The notes: generated by a model from the letters alone, not told the origin. Positions 20,587 through 29,531 are shown, numbered from the stretch's first letter. The stretch is DNA of 64,000 nucleotides from JAEZBP01 sp963832725 (GCA_963832725.1 CAWHVG010000005.1:620001-684000); one strand, 5' to 3'. Program-made: numbers and translations.

Positions 20587-21288
20587 ATGTCTAGATGCAC
20601 AGCACCAGTACGGGGCCATCGCTCAGCGAGCGCTGCAGCGAACTGCCCTGCCTGCGGTGGCCGCTACAGCCGCTACAGCGGCTACGGCGACCGGTCGTAC
20701 ACGTCCCCCTCCTACTATTCGTCGGGGAGCAGCGGGGGCGGCCGGAGCAGCGGCGGCGGGTCCGGCAGCAGCGCGACGCCAAGATGGTCGGGAGCCGGTT
20801 CGTCCCTGGTCTACACGCCTGCCGAGGTGCGGGCACTCACGCCGGTCCGCAACAGCGTCGAGAACCTAGCGAAGCTGCCTGACCTTCGGGACGTCTTCCT
20901 CTGCCACGCGTGGGACGACCGCCAGGGTGCCGCCAAGGAGCTGCACGATCTGCTTGAGTCACGTGGTGTCTCGGTCTGGTTCAGCGAGAAGGACGTTGGC
21001 CTCGGCGTGCCGTTGCTCCGCGCCATCGACAAGGGCTTGGCGAACTCGCGAATTGGGATCGTGCTGGTGACCCCCGCGCTACTGCGCCGCCTCCCAGCAG
21101 AGGGCATCGCCGACAAAGAACTTTCGGCACTCCTCGCGCGTGACCGGCTCGTTCCCATTGTGCACGAGACGACGTATGAAGCTCTACGCGAAGTCAGTCC
21201 CCTGCTGGGCTCACGAAGCGGCCTAAGCACCGCAGAAGAGCCGATGACAGACCTCGCGGCGAAGCTCGCCGAGTTGGTCGCCCTCTAG
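20587..21288 (+). CDS. TIR-domain protein with N-terminal CPxCGG motif and Ser/Gly-rich linker
   Basis: A 233-residue protein. The N-terminus carries CTAPVRGHRSASAAANCPACGG, a short cysteine motif, followed by a Tyr/Ser/Gly-rich linker (about 40-75) and a TIR domain (about 95-233: RDVFLCHAWDDRQGAAKELHDLL, VSVWFSEKDVGLG, RIGIVLVTPALLRRL). The Glu in WFSEKDV is at the position of the NADase Glu of bacterial TIR enzymes. Bacterial TIR proteins often cleave NAD or make cyclic ADP-ribose signals in antiphage defence; here no Thoeris, Argonaute or CBASS partner is adjacent. ATG 20587 is chosen as it gives the conserved MSRCTAPVRGH start. The upstream region is less GC-rich than neighbours, suggesting transfer. 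Confidence 0.88.
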   Translation: MSRCTAPVRGHRSASAAANCPACGGRYSRYSGYGDRSYTSPSYYSSGSSGGGRSSGGGSGSSATPRWSGAGSSLVYTPAEVRALTPVRNSVENLAKLPDLRDVFLCHAWDDRQGAAKELHDLLESRGVSVWFSEKDVGLGVPLLRAIDKGLANSRIGIVLVTPALLRRLPAEGIADKELSALLARDRLVPIVHETTYEALREVSPLLGSRSGLSTAEEPMTDLAAKLAELVAL

Positions 21289-21531
21289 CTCTATTGCTGG
21301 TGCGCGGGCAACCCGAACCAGGTTCGTGCTCCCGAGGCGGGAATCGGGCTGATCGGTGGCGGGCAGGCTCGCACCTCCGTCGGCGCTCGCGTCGCCGGCG
21401 CTCGCGGCCGCCATCCTGGGCGCGAGGCGTTCACGGAAAGCGGATCGATGCACGCCACCGACGACGACGGACGCACCGCGGCCCCGGAGCGGCGCGGCTC
21501 CCAGGCCGATGCTCGCGATCCGCGCCCCGCG

Positions 21532-21850
21532 TCAGTGGAACGGCTCGACGGCGGCGCCGTGATGGACGCGCATCCAGTAGGTCCCCGCGGGGAAGACCAC
21601 GCCGCGCTCTCCGGCCATCCACCGCGCCTTCGCCGCGCGATGATCCGCCCGGAACTGGAGGAGCTCCGCGATGGCCGCGAGGCGCGCCTCGGTCTGGCCA
21701 CGTCCGGCCGCGATGGGCGGCGTCAGCTTGCCGAGCTCGCGCCAGCTCGTCGCGCAGCGATAGGGGCGAGACGTTCTGCGCCGCGACGCGCCCGCCGACG
21801 CTCCAGCCCATCTCCTTCAAGTCACGGATCCAGTCGCTCAGTTCGTCCAA
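21532..21850 (-). CDS. Small protein of unknown function, one frameshift
   Basis: A TTG start at 21850 gives MDELSDWIRDLKEMGWSVGG and RVAAQNVSPLSLRDE; after a one-base shift near 21742-21747 the frame continues WRELGKLTPPIAAGRGQTEA, LAAIAELLQFRADHRAAKARW and ends FPAGTYWMRVHHGAAVEPFH. Frame-corrected it has about 105 residues, mostly helical. The two halves fit together and codon use is good, so it is probably real. No family is recognised. The start overlaps the HNH gene's end. Confidence 0.5.
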
Positions 21851-23400
21851 CCTGATCCGTGCTTGGCGAGCCAGGCCGCGACCGAGAGGTCGAGGTCAGG
21901 GTCGCGCGCCGCCGCGTCATCCGCCGCGCACACGAGCTCGACGCAGGCGCTGTAGTCCGGGCGGGTGCCGTCCCAGCCGGTGAGGCCGGTCTCGTCGTCG
22001 ATCTGGAGCTCGGCGTGATCGTGTTCGAACACGCCGAGCGGGTCGGTCGGCGGCTCGGCCGGGACGCAGGCTGGCTCGAGGACGCTGCCGTCGGGACGGA
22101 GGAAGGTCCGCTCGGCAAGACGCTCGAGGCGGACACGCCAGCCGTCTTCGTGAAGGAGGCGATGGTGGAAGGTGCAGAGGGCGACGAGGTTGCCCAGCTT
22201 GGTCTCGCCTCCGTCCATCCAGTGCTCGGCGTGGTGGACGTCGATGAAGCGGTCGTGCGTGCAGCCCGGGAAGGCGCAGCCGCCGTCGCGCGCCATGACT
22301 GCCCGGCGAAGGGCGGGCGGGATGCGCCGGGTCTTGCGGCCGATGTCGAGGATGTGGCCGTGCTCGTCTCGGGCCATGGCGGTCAGCCCACAGTCGCACG
22401 CGAGGCGCCGCAACGTTTCCGCGGAAACGCGCCCGCCGTCATCGAGGGTGGCCGTGTGGGTCTCGTTCAGGGGATCCGGCCCGAGGCTCACCACGAGGTC
22501 CGCCCGGTCGGCGCCGCTGGTGCGGGTCTCGGGCGACCTCTTCTCTGGCGACTGGCTCCCAGGCGACTCGGTCTCCGGCGACCTCGACTCGGGCGACCTC
22601 GACTCGGACGACCTCGACTCGGGCGACCTCGACTCGGACGACCTCGACTCGGGCGACTTGGTCTCGTCGCTCTCGCGCGCTGCCTTCCGCGCCGCCAGGA
22701 CTTCGTCCGCCATCCGCACGAGGGCGTCGGCGAGGCTCGGCTTCTCGGCGTCGCCGACTTCGGCGGCCATCTGTACGCGGACGACGCGGAGGGCTTCCAT
22801 GACTCGCTCGGCTTCGTCGGGGAGGAGCTCGGCCTCGAGCCGCACGGTCGGCTCGCCACGGTGGCGCAGGCGCACCCAACGCTCGATGGCGTCTTCGTCT
22901 CCCGGCTCGGCCTGCTGGCTGCGGACTCCTCGGCAGACGCGCTCGAGCTGCGAGGCGGTCGACTCGAGCGCGATGGCCAGGAGCTTCGATTCGTTGTCGG
23001 GCGTGGCCACCCGGGTCATCGCTCGCACCTTGGAGTAGCTGAGCCGCGCGGTCCGGAAGGCGTCGTCGATGGCCGGCAACACCTTCAGCGCGCGGCCCAC
23101 CCGGATGCGCTCGCGCGCGGCGCCCAGGTCCAGGCTGATTCTCCAGTTCAGCCAGTGGGCGCAGCTTTTGGCTCCTTGGCGATGCCAGAGGCCGCTCTCG
23201 TCGATCACTCGGATCAAGACGAGCTGCCGATGGACGGCCGCGTCGAGGTGGGCGGAGAGCTCGGCCAGCTCCCGCTCGGCCGCCTCGTCATCCATCCCCT
23301 CGCGCGTCGCTAGCGGGACCGGTGCCAGCGGGACCGGCGCGAACACGCCGGCCGGCTGGGCGGGCTCGGCCGCGGTGATACCTGAACACATGTACAGCAT
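21838..23400 (-). CDS. DUF222-HNH endonuclease family protein
   Basis: A 520-residue protein with an N-terminal DUF222 helical domain (about 30-250, AAERELAELSAHLDAAVHRQ to RVMEALRVVRVQMAAEVG) and a C-terminal HNH nuclease (GCAFPGCTHDRFIDVHHAEHW, GGETKLGNLVALCTFHHRLLHE). The Cys pair, the central His pair and the NxxxxCxxHH metal-binding end are intact. Between them is a low-complexity SPES/SSES repeat linker (about 275-320). Such proteins occur in many copies in Actinobacteria and some myxobacteria, often inside mobile elements; their role is unclear. ATG 23400 is preferred; a longer frame exists upstream without support. Confidence 0.88.
   Translation of the reverse strand: MLYMCSGITAAEPAQPAGVFAPVPLAPVPLATREGMDDEAAERELAELSAHLDAAVHRQLVLIRVIDESGLWHRQGAKSCAHWLNWRISLDLGAARERIRVGRALKVLPAIDDAFRTARLSYSKVRAMTRVATPDNESKLLAIALESTASQLERVCRGVRSQQAEPGDEDAIERWVRLRHRGEPTVRLEAELLPDEAERVMEALRVVRVQMAAEVGDAEKPSLADALVRMADEVLAARKAARESDETKSPESRSSESRSPESRSSESRSPESRSPETESPGSQSPEKRSPETRTSGADRADLVVSLGPDPLNETHTATLDDGGRVSAETLRRLACDCGLTAMARDEHGHILDIGRKTRRIPPALRRAVMARDGGCAFPGCTHDRFIDVHHAEHWMDGGETKLGNLVALCTFHHRLLHEDGWRVRLERLAERTFLRPDGSVLEPACVPAEPPTDPLGVFEHDHAELQIDDETGLTGWDGTRPDYSACVELVCAADDAAARDPDLDLSVAAWLAKHGSGWTN
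22575..22655 (-). repeat. 15-bp tandem repeat inside the HNH gene
   Basis: Units like GACTCGGGCGACCTC alternate with GACTCGGACGACCTC about five times. In the protein they give the SPESRSSESR linker. The unit is a multiple of three, so copy-number change keeps the frame. Confidence 0.85.
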
Positions 23401-24311
23401 GCGTCCGTCCTGCCATGAAATGGAGTGAGGCGCAAGATACAATCTGGCTTGTGGCGCGTGTTTCTTCGAAGGTCTTGGATGGCTTCTCTCTCGCACGACT
23501 CGCGGCCGAGGCGGGGCCATCTGGATGCGCGTTTCCAGCCGCGGCACGGCGCGGAATCGGCGGCGAGCGCTCGGCCACCGCAGGCAGTGTCACCGCGTGT
23601 CGGCCCCACGACGGCGGCGCGAACGGCTCCGAAACGACTGCAGGCGCAGCTCGGGACAGGACGGCGCCATGGACGCCACTCTCGACCCTCGGCTCGAACG
23701 CTCGGGAGCGTCCGGATCGCTCCTGGACCCCCACCCGAGACCACCGCGACCGGTCCACGGCGGTGTCGACACCCCTCGGAAGGCAGCCAGAGCTCTCGAA
23801 AACAAATTCGAGGCAGCCGAGAGAGCCACCTGGACCTCGGAGAGGGGGTGTCGACACGCCGCCGGCGAGGTCCACGAGGTCTCCGGCAGGGGGTCGAGGC
23901 CGCCGAATGGAGGTCGCGGTCGTCCGAGCCGGGGGTCGAGGCGCAGTTTCCCCGTACGCGCTGGCTCGAGCGGGGTGTCGAATCGAATTTTCGACGGCCC
24001 GGCTGATCTCGGGCGGGTGTGGAGGAAGAGATTGGGAAGGTGCGCGGGTCCTCTCGGCGCTCCGAGTCCGCCCGCCGCCGCCTCGACGGGCCCCACCGAG
24101 GCTCCGAGGGGCGCGACCAAGGGGGGTCAGCCCCCCGGGCAAACGAACCGCAGCCGGCGCCGGGCGCCGGTCACCTCCCCAAAGCCCAATGCCCCCAAAC
24201 CAACTCCGCCGACAGCCGAGCGTCGCGCCCCAAAACGACACTCGGCTCCACGCGGACGAGCCGGGTGGAGCCGAGTTGTCGATGGCCAAGTATCGTCGAA
24301 GGCGGCGCTGC
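23401..24311. other. Gene-poor stretch of about 0.9 kb
   Basis: Several long frames are open on both strands but have Arg/Pro/Ser-rich, non-protein-like translations. The DNA contains two copies of the perfect palindrome GTGTCGACAC (23764-23773 and 23849-23858) and further GGTGTCGA or GGGGTCGAGG motifs at 23887-23990. No known RNA, IS end or gene remnant is recognised. Confidence 0.5.
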
Positions 24312-24611
24312 TCAGGAGGTCGTGCCGTCCGCTCCCTGGCCGCCGGTCGCCCCGGTCGCTGTGTCGCCACCGCCTGCGCCGGTCGCTGTGTCGCCGCCTC
24401 CGCTCGCGTCCGGGTTGATCTGCTCGCCAGTGTCGGGATTGACATCCAGCGGCTGGGTGTGCCGAGAGTAGGCCTCGCTGACCAGCTCCTGCTGGTAGTT
24501 GATCGGCGCGAGGAGCGCTTCGCGCAGGCGCGACCGATCGCGGTCCTTCATCGGCGCGCTGCCGTCCGGCGGCGTGAAGTTGCGCTTCAGGGTGGCGTTC
24601 TGAGCGTGCAC
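24312..24611 (-). CDS. Small protein with Gly/Asp/Thr-rich tail, unknown
   Basis: A 99-residue frame. Residues about 8-65 look like folded or helical sequence (LKRNFTPPDGSAPMKDRDRS, LREALLAPINYQQELVSEAY), and the last 30 residues are a low-complexity tail built on GGGDTATGA. A later ATG at residue 21 is also possible as a start. No family is recognised. It lies alone between the gene-poor stretch and a relic on the opposite strand. Confidence 0.55.
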   Translation of the reverse strand: MHAQNATLKRNFTPPDGSAPMKDRDRSRLREALLAPINYQQELVSEAYSRHTQPLDVNPDTGEQINPDASGGGDTATGAGGGDTATGATGGQGADGTTS

Positions 24612-24628
24612 GCGCCGTCGTGTCGGGG

Positions 24629-24769
24629 ATGCAAGGGCGGGAGCGGAACATCGATGTCGGCGTGCTCCTCCACGACGCGCGCTTCGCGGGCCGACTCATT
24701 CGGCAATGGCTCGTGCTCATCGACGCGGGCCTGGCCTGCGAGCATCGACCGGCAGGAAGCGGCACGTGA
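24629..24769 (+). pseudogene. Possible C-terminal relic of a phospholipase D-fold protein (DrmC-like)
   Basis: The frame codes MQGRERNIDVGVLLHDARFA and GRLIRQWLVLIDAGL before its stop. This matches the final strand-helix of PLD-family proteins (N-x-E-VGVLI-x-D-x-x-FA-x-x-L-x-x-QW-x-x-L-x-x-AG), including the DISARM protein DrmC, as I remember them. No HKD motif remains upstream. Too short for certainty. Confidence 0.35.
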
Positions 24770-24981
24770 CCATCCGAGCTTCGCGCGGGCATGAGCCCTC
24801 GCCCCGAGGGCGCCGCCGAGCCATCCGGCGACTGGCGCGCATCGACGAGCTCCGCGCGCGGCACGGGACGGCATCGAAGTCAGGGGCGGCGCGACCACTG
24901 TCCCGAACGCGTCAGCGCCGCCACCACCCCCGGAACGGGAGGACACGCCCCGGCGAGATTCTGCTAGCTTCCCATCGCTCT

Positions 24982-25068
24982 GGAGGAGTGGCCGAGTGGT
25001 CGAAGGCAGCGGTTTTGAAAACCGCCGTGCTCGAGAGGGCACCAGGGGTTCGAATCCCTTCTCCTCCG
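24982..25068 (+). tRNA. tRNA-Ser(UGA)
   Basis: Class II tRNA of 87 nt with acceptor GGAGGAG/CTCCTCC, D-arm GCCGAGTGGTCGAAGGC, anticodon stem-loop GCGGTTTTGAAAACCGC with anticodon TGA, a long variable arm and the T-arm AGGGGTTCGAATCCCTT. The 3' CCA is not encoded. Confidence 0.97.
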
Positions 25069-25254
25069 CTCCCACCCGCCGTCCGTGGGCGATCGCACTG
25101 CTGACGGGCCGGCGGGGATCGGCTGCGCTATGCTCCGCCGCCTCGAAGGTGGTGAAGCCGAGCCGGGGGGCTAGGACCTCCGGCCGGAAACAGGTTCCGC
25201 GCAGCCACCGATTTGGACGTTTCGACGGCAACGAACGCCGTCAGGGGAGGAGAC

Positions 25255-26160
25255 ATGAGCGAAGCCGTCGACAAGCTGCTCGAGAACTACGCGGGTGAGA
25301 ACCCCGGGGTCATCGGCAACCTCCGCCGGATGCTCGAGCACGGGACGCTGGCCGGCACCGGCAAGATGGTGATCTTGCCCGTCGATCAGGGGTTCGAGCA
25401 CGGGCCCGCACGTAGCTTCCAGCCCAACCCGGCCGGCTACGATCCGAGCTACCACCCGCAGCTCGCGGTCGACTCCGGCTGCAACGCGTACGCGGCGCCC
25501 CTCGGGTTCATCGAGATGGCGGCCCAGAAGCACGCGGGCCGGTTGCCGCTGATCCTCAAGGTCAACAACAGCGATTCGCTGGCCGACGTGGGCGGGCCCT
25601 TCTCCGCCATGACCTCCCAGGTCCACGACGCGGTGCGCCTCGGCTGCAGCGCGATCGGCTTCACGATCTACCCCGGCTCCAGCTTCCGCAACGAGCAGTA
25701 CGAGCAGATCCGCGACATGATCGCCGAGGCCCGCGACTACGGGCTGCCGACGATCATGTGGGCGTACGCCCGCGGCAACATGCCCAAGGAGGACGAGACG
25801 GCGGTCGACGTGATCGCCTACTCGGCGCACGTGGCCTGTCAGCTCGGCGCGCACGTGGTGAAGGTGAAGCCGCCGACCGCCCGCGTGGCCCGCGACGACG
25901 CGCGCAAGCTCTACGAGCAGATCCCCACCGAGACGCTCACCGACCGCATCCGCCACGTGGTGCAGTCGGCCTTCAACGGAAAGCGCATCGTGATCTTCTC
26001 CGGCGGCGCAGCCAAGGGCACCAAGGAGGTGCTCGAGGAGATCGAGCAGATCGCCGCCGGCGGCGGGATGGGCAGCATCATGGGCCGGAACGCGTTCCAG
26101 CGGCCCCACGATGAGGCGGTCCAGCTGCTGAAGGACGTGATGGCGATCTACAAGAAGTAG
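25255..26160 (+). CDS. Class I fructose-bisphosphate aldolase (DhnA/FbaB type)
   Basis: A 301-residue TIM-barrel aldolase that interconverts fructose 1,6-bisphosphate with glyceraldehyde 3-phosphate and dihydroxyacetone phosphate. The archaeal-type signature VILPVDQGFEHGP is near residue 40, the Schiff-base Lys lies in HVVKVKPPT, and the phosphate-binding GGAAKG and GSIMGRNAFQRP loops are present. ATG 25255 follows GGGGAGGAGAC, a strong ribosome site; the frame upstream is not needed. It stands alone after a tRNA-Ser gene and ends in a clear terminator. Confidence 0.95.
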   Translation: MSEAVDKLLENYAGENPGVIGNLRRMLEHGTLAGTGKMVILPVDQGFEHGPARSFQPNPAGYDPSYHPQLAVDSGCNAYAAPLGFIEMAAQKHAGRLPLILKVNNSDSLADVGGPFSAMTSQVHDAVRLGCSAIGFTIYPGSSFRNEQYEQIRDMIAEARDYGLPTIMWAYARGNMPKEDETAVDVIAYSAHVACQLGAHVVKVKPPTARVARDDARKLYEQIPTETLTDRIRHVVQSAFNGKRIVIFSGGAAKGTKEVLEEIEQIAAGGGMGSIMGRNAFQRPHDEAVQLLKDVMAIYKK

Positions 26161-26182
26161 CTCGCGCTCCACGATCCGCTCC

Positions 26183-26209
26183 GACGCCCCGCCCTCTCCG
26201 CGGGGCGTC
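26183..26209 (+). terminator. Rho-independent terminator of the aldolase gene
   Basis: Perfect 10-bp stem GACGCCCCGC/GCGGGGCGTC with a 7-nt loop, followed by TTCAATT, 22 bp after the stop codon. Confidence 0.85.
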
Positions 26210-26216
26210 TTCAATT

Positions 26217-26254
26217 CGGGCGCTGTCGCACGGCGCGGGCGCTGTCGCACGGCG
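26217..26254. repeat. 19-bp tandem duplication
   Basis: The unit CGGGCGCTGTCGCACGGCG occurs twice back to back and its first bases a third time, just after the aldolase terminator. Non-coding. Confidence 0.85.
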
Positions 26255-26372
26255 CGGGCGCTTCGGCGACGCGTGGCGCGGTCGAGCGTCGACCGGCTCC
26301 GTGCGTCGATGACGGCGTCGATGAGGGCCACGACGCGGACACGGGGCGGGCTCGGGCTTCGAGCTCGGAGGC

Positions 26373-26951
26373 TCAACCTCGGCGGCGGGGCCGCATCCAG
26401 ACGCCGAGCATCAGCGCCGACATCACGAGTCCGCCCGTCGGCAATCCAGCCGTCTTCGAGGTCACCGAGCAGCTCGCGCAGCCACCGCGCGCCGGCGGCT
26501 CGGTCTGCCGCGCTTCCACGCCGTCCGTGTCGCCGACGTCGACCGGCACCACGCCGGCGCCGAGCTCGGCGAGGTCCTCCTGCGCCTCTTCGATCCGCTT
26601 GGTCCGCGAGCAGAGCCCGGCGTGCAGCACGCCGTCGACACGCTCGGCGTAGACGAGCCAGCTCGTCCCCACTTCGAACGCGACGCCACACGAGGCCGAG
26701 CTGGCCGGGGTCTCGAGCTCCACCCGCTCGCGATCGACGCCCTTCCACTGCTGGACGACCTCCAGCGTGACGTGGGTGGGCGTGCTCGGGTCCGCGCCGG
26801 CCTGCACGTCGAGCACGCGGCCTTCGAAGACGGCGTCCGCCCGTTCGAACGCGGTCCCGACGTCGGTCTCCATGCAAGAGCACGCGTCGGCTCGATCCGC
26901 CCGCGCCCAGAGGGCCAACACCACCAGAATTCCCGTCGCCGTTCTCCTCAT
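26373..26951 (-). CDS. Secreted netrin-like (NTR/TIMP-type) protein with MYXO-CTERM-like tail
   Basis: A 192-residue exported protein. The signal peptide (about 1-23) ends just before CSCM, the N-terminal Cys pair typical of NTR/TIMP-like domains; ADAVFEGRVLDVQ, VTLEVVQQWKGVD and SASCGVAFEVGTSWLVYAER fit that beta-barrel. The C-terminus has GGCASCSV, a hydrophobic helix (GLVMSALMLGVWM) and RPRRRG, the pattern of myxobacterial MYXO-CTERM sorting signals that are cut at a Gly-Cys and retained at the surface. Function of the domain in bacteria is unknown. The gene points away from the tRNA cluster. Confidence 0.8.
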   Translation of the reverse strand: MRRTATGILVVLALWARADRADACSCMETDVGTAFERADAVFEGRVLDVQAGADPSTPTHVTLEVVQQWKGVDRERVELETPASSASCGVAFEVGTSWLVYAERVDGVLHAGLCSRTKRIEEAQEDLAELGAGVVPVDVGDTDGVEARQTEPPARGGCASCSVTSKTAGLPTGGLVMSALMLGVWMRPRRRG

Positions 26952-26995
26952 GGGCTCTGACTACCAAGACGCCCCGAGGATTGGTAGGGCAGCGA

Positions 26996-27024
26996 TTGAC
27001 AGGTGGCGGGTCCCCGAGTAAGAA
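26996..27024 (+). promoter_or_regulatory. Sigma-70-type promoter of tRNA-Ser(GCU)
   Basis: TTGACA at 26996-27001, a 17-bp spacer and TAAGAA at 27019-27024, 44 bp before the tRNA. Confidence 0.7.
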
Positions 27025-27068
27025 CACGGCCCTTCCGGCGGCCCCCGCCGGGATGCTTTGAAATCGTG

Positions 27069-27156
<88 letters not shown>

Positions 27157-27177
27157 TCGCTCCTGACCGATCGGTCG

Positions 27178-27205
27178 TTGACAGCCCGATCGCCGCGGCT
27201 ACACT
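27178..27205 (+). promoter_or_regulatory. Sigma-70-type promoter of tRNA-Arg(ACG)
   Basis: TTGACA at 27178-27183, 16-bp spacer, TACACT at 27200-27205, 12 bp before the mature tRNA. Confidence 0.7.
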
Positions 27206-27217
27206 GCCGCGTCCCGA

Positions 27218-27291
27218 GCACCCATAGCTCAGCTGGATAGAGCACTGGTCTACGGAACCAGGGGTCGGAGGTTCGAATCCTTCTGGGTGCG
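27218..27291 (+). tRNA. tRNA-Arg(ACG)
   Basis: A 74-nt class I tRNA: acceptor GCACCCA/TGGGTGC, D-arm GCTCAGCTGGATAGAGC, anticodon arm CTGGTCTACGGAACCAG with anticodon ACG, T-arm GGAGGTTCGAATCCTTC. The A34 should be converted to inosine by TadA, whose gene starts about 100 bp downstream. Confidence 0.97.
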
Positions 27292-27392
27292 CTGAGTTTC
27301 GTCCCTGCATGCCTCTGGGGGACCCCACGCCGCTCCGTTCGCGAGCGGCGTTCGTGTTTCTACTGTCCGGTTCTTTCGTCTTCTCCGTCGCC

Positions 27393-27893
<501 letters not shown>

Positions 27894-27910
27894 TGGGGGC
27901 CAGATCGCTT

Positions 27911-27938
27911 TTGACAGGAGGCCGCCCCCTGCTATGGT
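27911..27938 (+). promoter_or_regulatory. Sigma-70-type promoter of tRNA-Ser(CGA)
   Basis: TTGACA at 27911-27916, 16-bp spacer, TATGGT at 27933-27938, 7 bp before the mature tRNA, leaving almost no 5' leader. Confidence 0.7.
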
Positions 27939-27945
27939 CGCCGAC

Positions 27946-28032
27946 GGAGGGTTGGCCGAGTGGTCGAAGGCGCTTGATTCGAAATCAAGTGTACCGGTAA
28001 CGGTACCGTGGGTTCGAATCCCACATCCTCCG
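27946..28032 (+). tRNA. tRNA-Ser(CGA)
   Basis: Class II tRNA of 87 nt: acceptor GGAGGGT/ATCCTCC, anticodon arm CTTGATTCGAAATCAAG with anticodon CGA, long variable arm GTACCGGTAACGGTAC, T-arm GTGGGTTCGAATCCCAC. Confidence 0.97.
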
Positions 28033-28152
28033 CTGGCGTCCTCCGGGACTCCGCTCCGACGAGCTCTTCGTCGGTTCCGTTGAAGTAAGCCAGTTCTTTG
28101 AGCCTGAGCAGCAAGCAATGGCTCGTCTTCGGTGGTTCGCCACCGGCGACGG

Positions 28153-28239
28153 GGAGAGGTGACCGAGTGGTCGAAGGTGCACGACTGGAAATCGTGTGTG
28201 CCGGCGACGGCACCGCGGGTTCGAATCCCGCCCTCTCCG
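28153..28239 (+). tRNA. tRNA-Ser(GGA)
   Basis: Class II tRNA of 87 nt: acceptor GGAGAGG/CCTCTCC, anticodon arm CACGACTGGAAATCGTG with anticodon GGA, long variable arm GTGCCGGCGACGGCAC, T-arm CGGGTTCGAATCCCG. Confidence 0.97.
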
Positions 28240-28285
28240 CCTCCGGGGCATGACCCCGAACGGTCCGAGCGTCGTCTCGGTCTAT

Positions 28286-28374
28286 GGCCCCGCCAACGCT
28301 GGCCCGTGAAACCCGCCAGGCCCGGAAGGGAGCAACGGCAGCGGCGACCAGCGTGTGGTGGGGCCTTTCTTTTA
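28286..28374 (+). ncRNA. ffs: Signal recognition particle RNA (bacterial small type)
   Basis: Contains the conserved SRP hairpin with GAAACCCGCCAGGCCCGGAA, GGGAGCAACGGCAGCGG, closed by an outer stem GGCCCCGCC/GGTGGGGCC. The RNA that carries Ffh to signal-peptide-bearing ribosomes. The outer stem is followed by TTTCTTTT, acting as its terminator. Located about 50 nt after tRNA-Ser(GGA), with which it may be co-transcribed. Confidence 0.95.
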
Positions 28375-28426
28375 ACCTCCCGAGGCACGCCGAGAATCGG
28401 CGCGCTCGTGCTATCCCGGGACGGAA

Positions 28427-29477
28427 GTGTTGGTTCTGGTCCTCGGCGCGAGCGGGTTCATCGGAGGCGCGGTCGCCCGCCGGCTCCTCGAGCGCGGCGA
28501 CGCCGTGCGGGTGATGGTCCGCGACGACGCCTCGGCGACGGCGTGGGAAGCCCGCGGCGCCGAAGTGCATCGCGGCGAGCTCGGCGATCCGCGCTCGATC
28601 GCGGAAGCGGCCGGCGGGACCAATCGTGTGGTGCACGCGGCGGGGATCGTGTCCCCGCGCGCCGCGCCCCGGGCCCTCCGCTGGACGCACGTGGCCGGGA
28701 CCGAGAACGTCGTCAACGCCTGCCGGCACGCCGAGGTGGCGCGGCTGATCTACGTCGGCTGCGCGGACGTGACGCTGGGCAACGGCGATCGCGTGCACTG
28801 GGACGAGGGCCGGCAGCTCACGCGACAACCCTTTGGCGAGCGCGCTCGCTCGTTGGCGCTGGCCGAAGAGATTGCGGTCAGCGCGGCCGACGAGGAGCTG
28901 GAGGTGGTCGCGCTCCGACCCGCGTGGGTATGGGGCCCGGGCGACACCAGCCGCCTGCCGATGCTCTGCCGCGAGGCGCGCTCCGAAGGCGGGCTCCGGC
29001 TGGCGGGCGATGGCGACACCTTCTTGTCCGCCATCTACATCGACAACCTGGTCGACGTGGTCCTCTCCGCGCTGGAGGCACCCGACGCCTCCGCCCGCTC
29101 GTACTACCTGGCCGATCCGGAGGTGCTGCACGCGCGCGAGCTCTTTCGGTTGTGGAGCGAAGCGGTCGAGCTGCCCGCGCCGCGGAGCGGGCCGCCGATT
29201 CTGGCTGAGCTGGCCCCTGGCTTCGGTCCGCGGGCGCGCCCCGGGCGGCATCTCGCCCGACGAGCTCCTCCAGCGTGGCAGGAGCACGCTCTTCGACGTG
29301 AACGCGGCCATCGGCAAGCTCGCGTTCGAGCCCAAGGTCACCGTCGACGAAGGCATGCGCGCGCTGGCCGAATGGGTGAAGTCCGTAGGCGGCGCCGAGG
29401 CGATCGCGGCGATGGCCAAGGAGCCGCCGGACGCACGCTCGGTCGACGCGCAGGTCCAGGCCGCCGGCGGCGATTGA
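28427..29477 (+). CDS. NAD(P)-dependent epimerase/dehydrogenase, extended SDR (one frameshift)
   Basis: Starts at GTG 28427 after GGGACGGAA. The Rossmann motif LVLGASGFIGGAVARRL, VVHAAGIVSPRA and RLIYVGCADVTLGNG place it among 3-beta-HSD-like extended SDRs; the usual YxxxK is not obvious (the RQPFGERARSLALAEE region stands in its place), so the catalytic residues may differ. LRPAWVWGPGD and FLSAIYIDNLVDVV are typical substrate-domain motifs. The frame changes near 29226-29240 and resumes as ISPDELLQRGRSTLFDVNAA to the stop at 29477. Frame-corrected length is about 350 residues. Substrate unknown. Confidence 0.8.
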
Positions 29478-29531
29478 AGCGCCGGAGCTGCCGCTCGCCT
29501 GCCCGTCGTGGAGGCGCTCGCCTCGGCCTTC

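Noticed and set aside
23415..24794. A 459-codon open frame on the plus strand in the gene-poor stretch
   Set aside because: Translation is Arg/Pro/Ser-rich with no domain, and equally long frames exist on the other strand; high GC removes stop codons.
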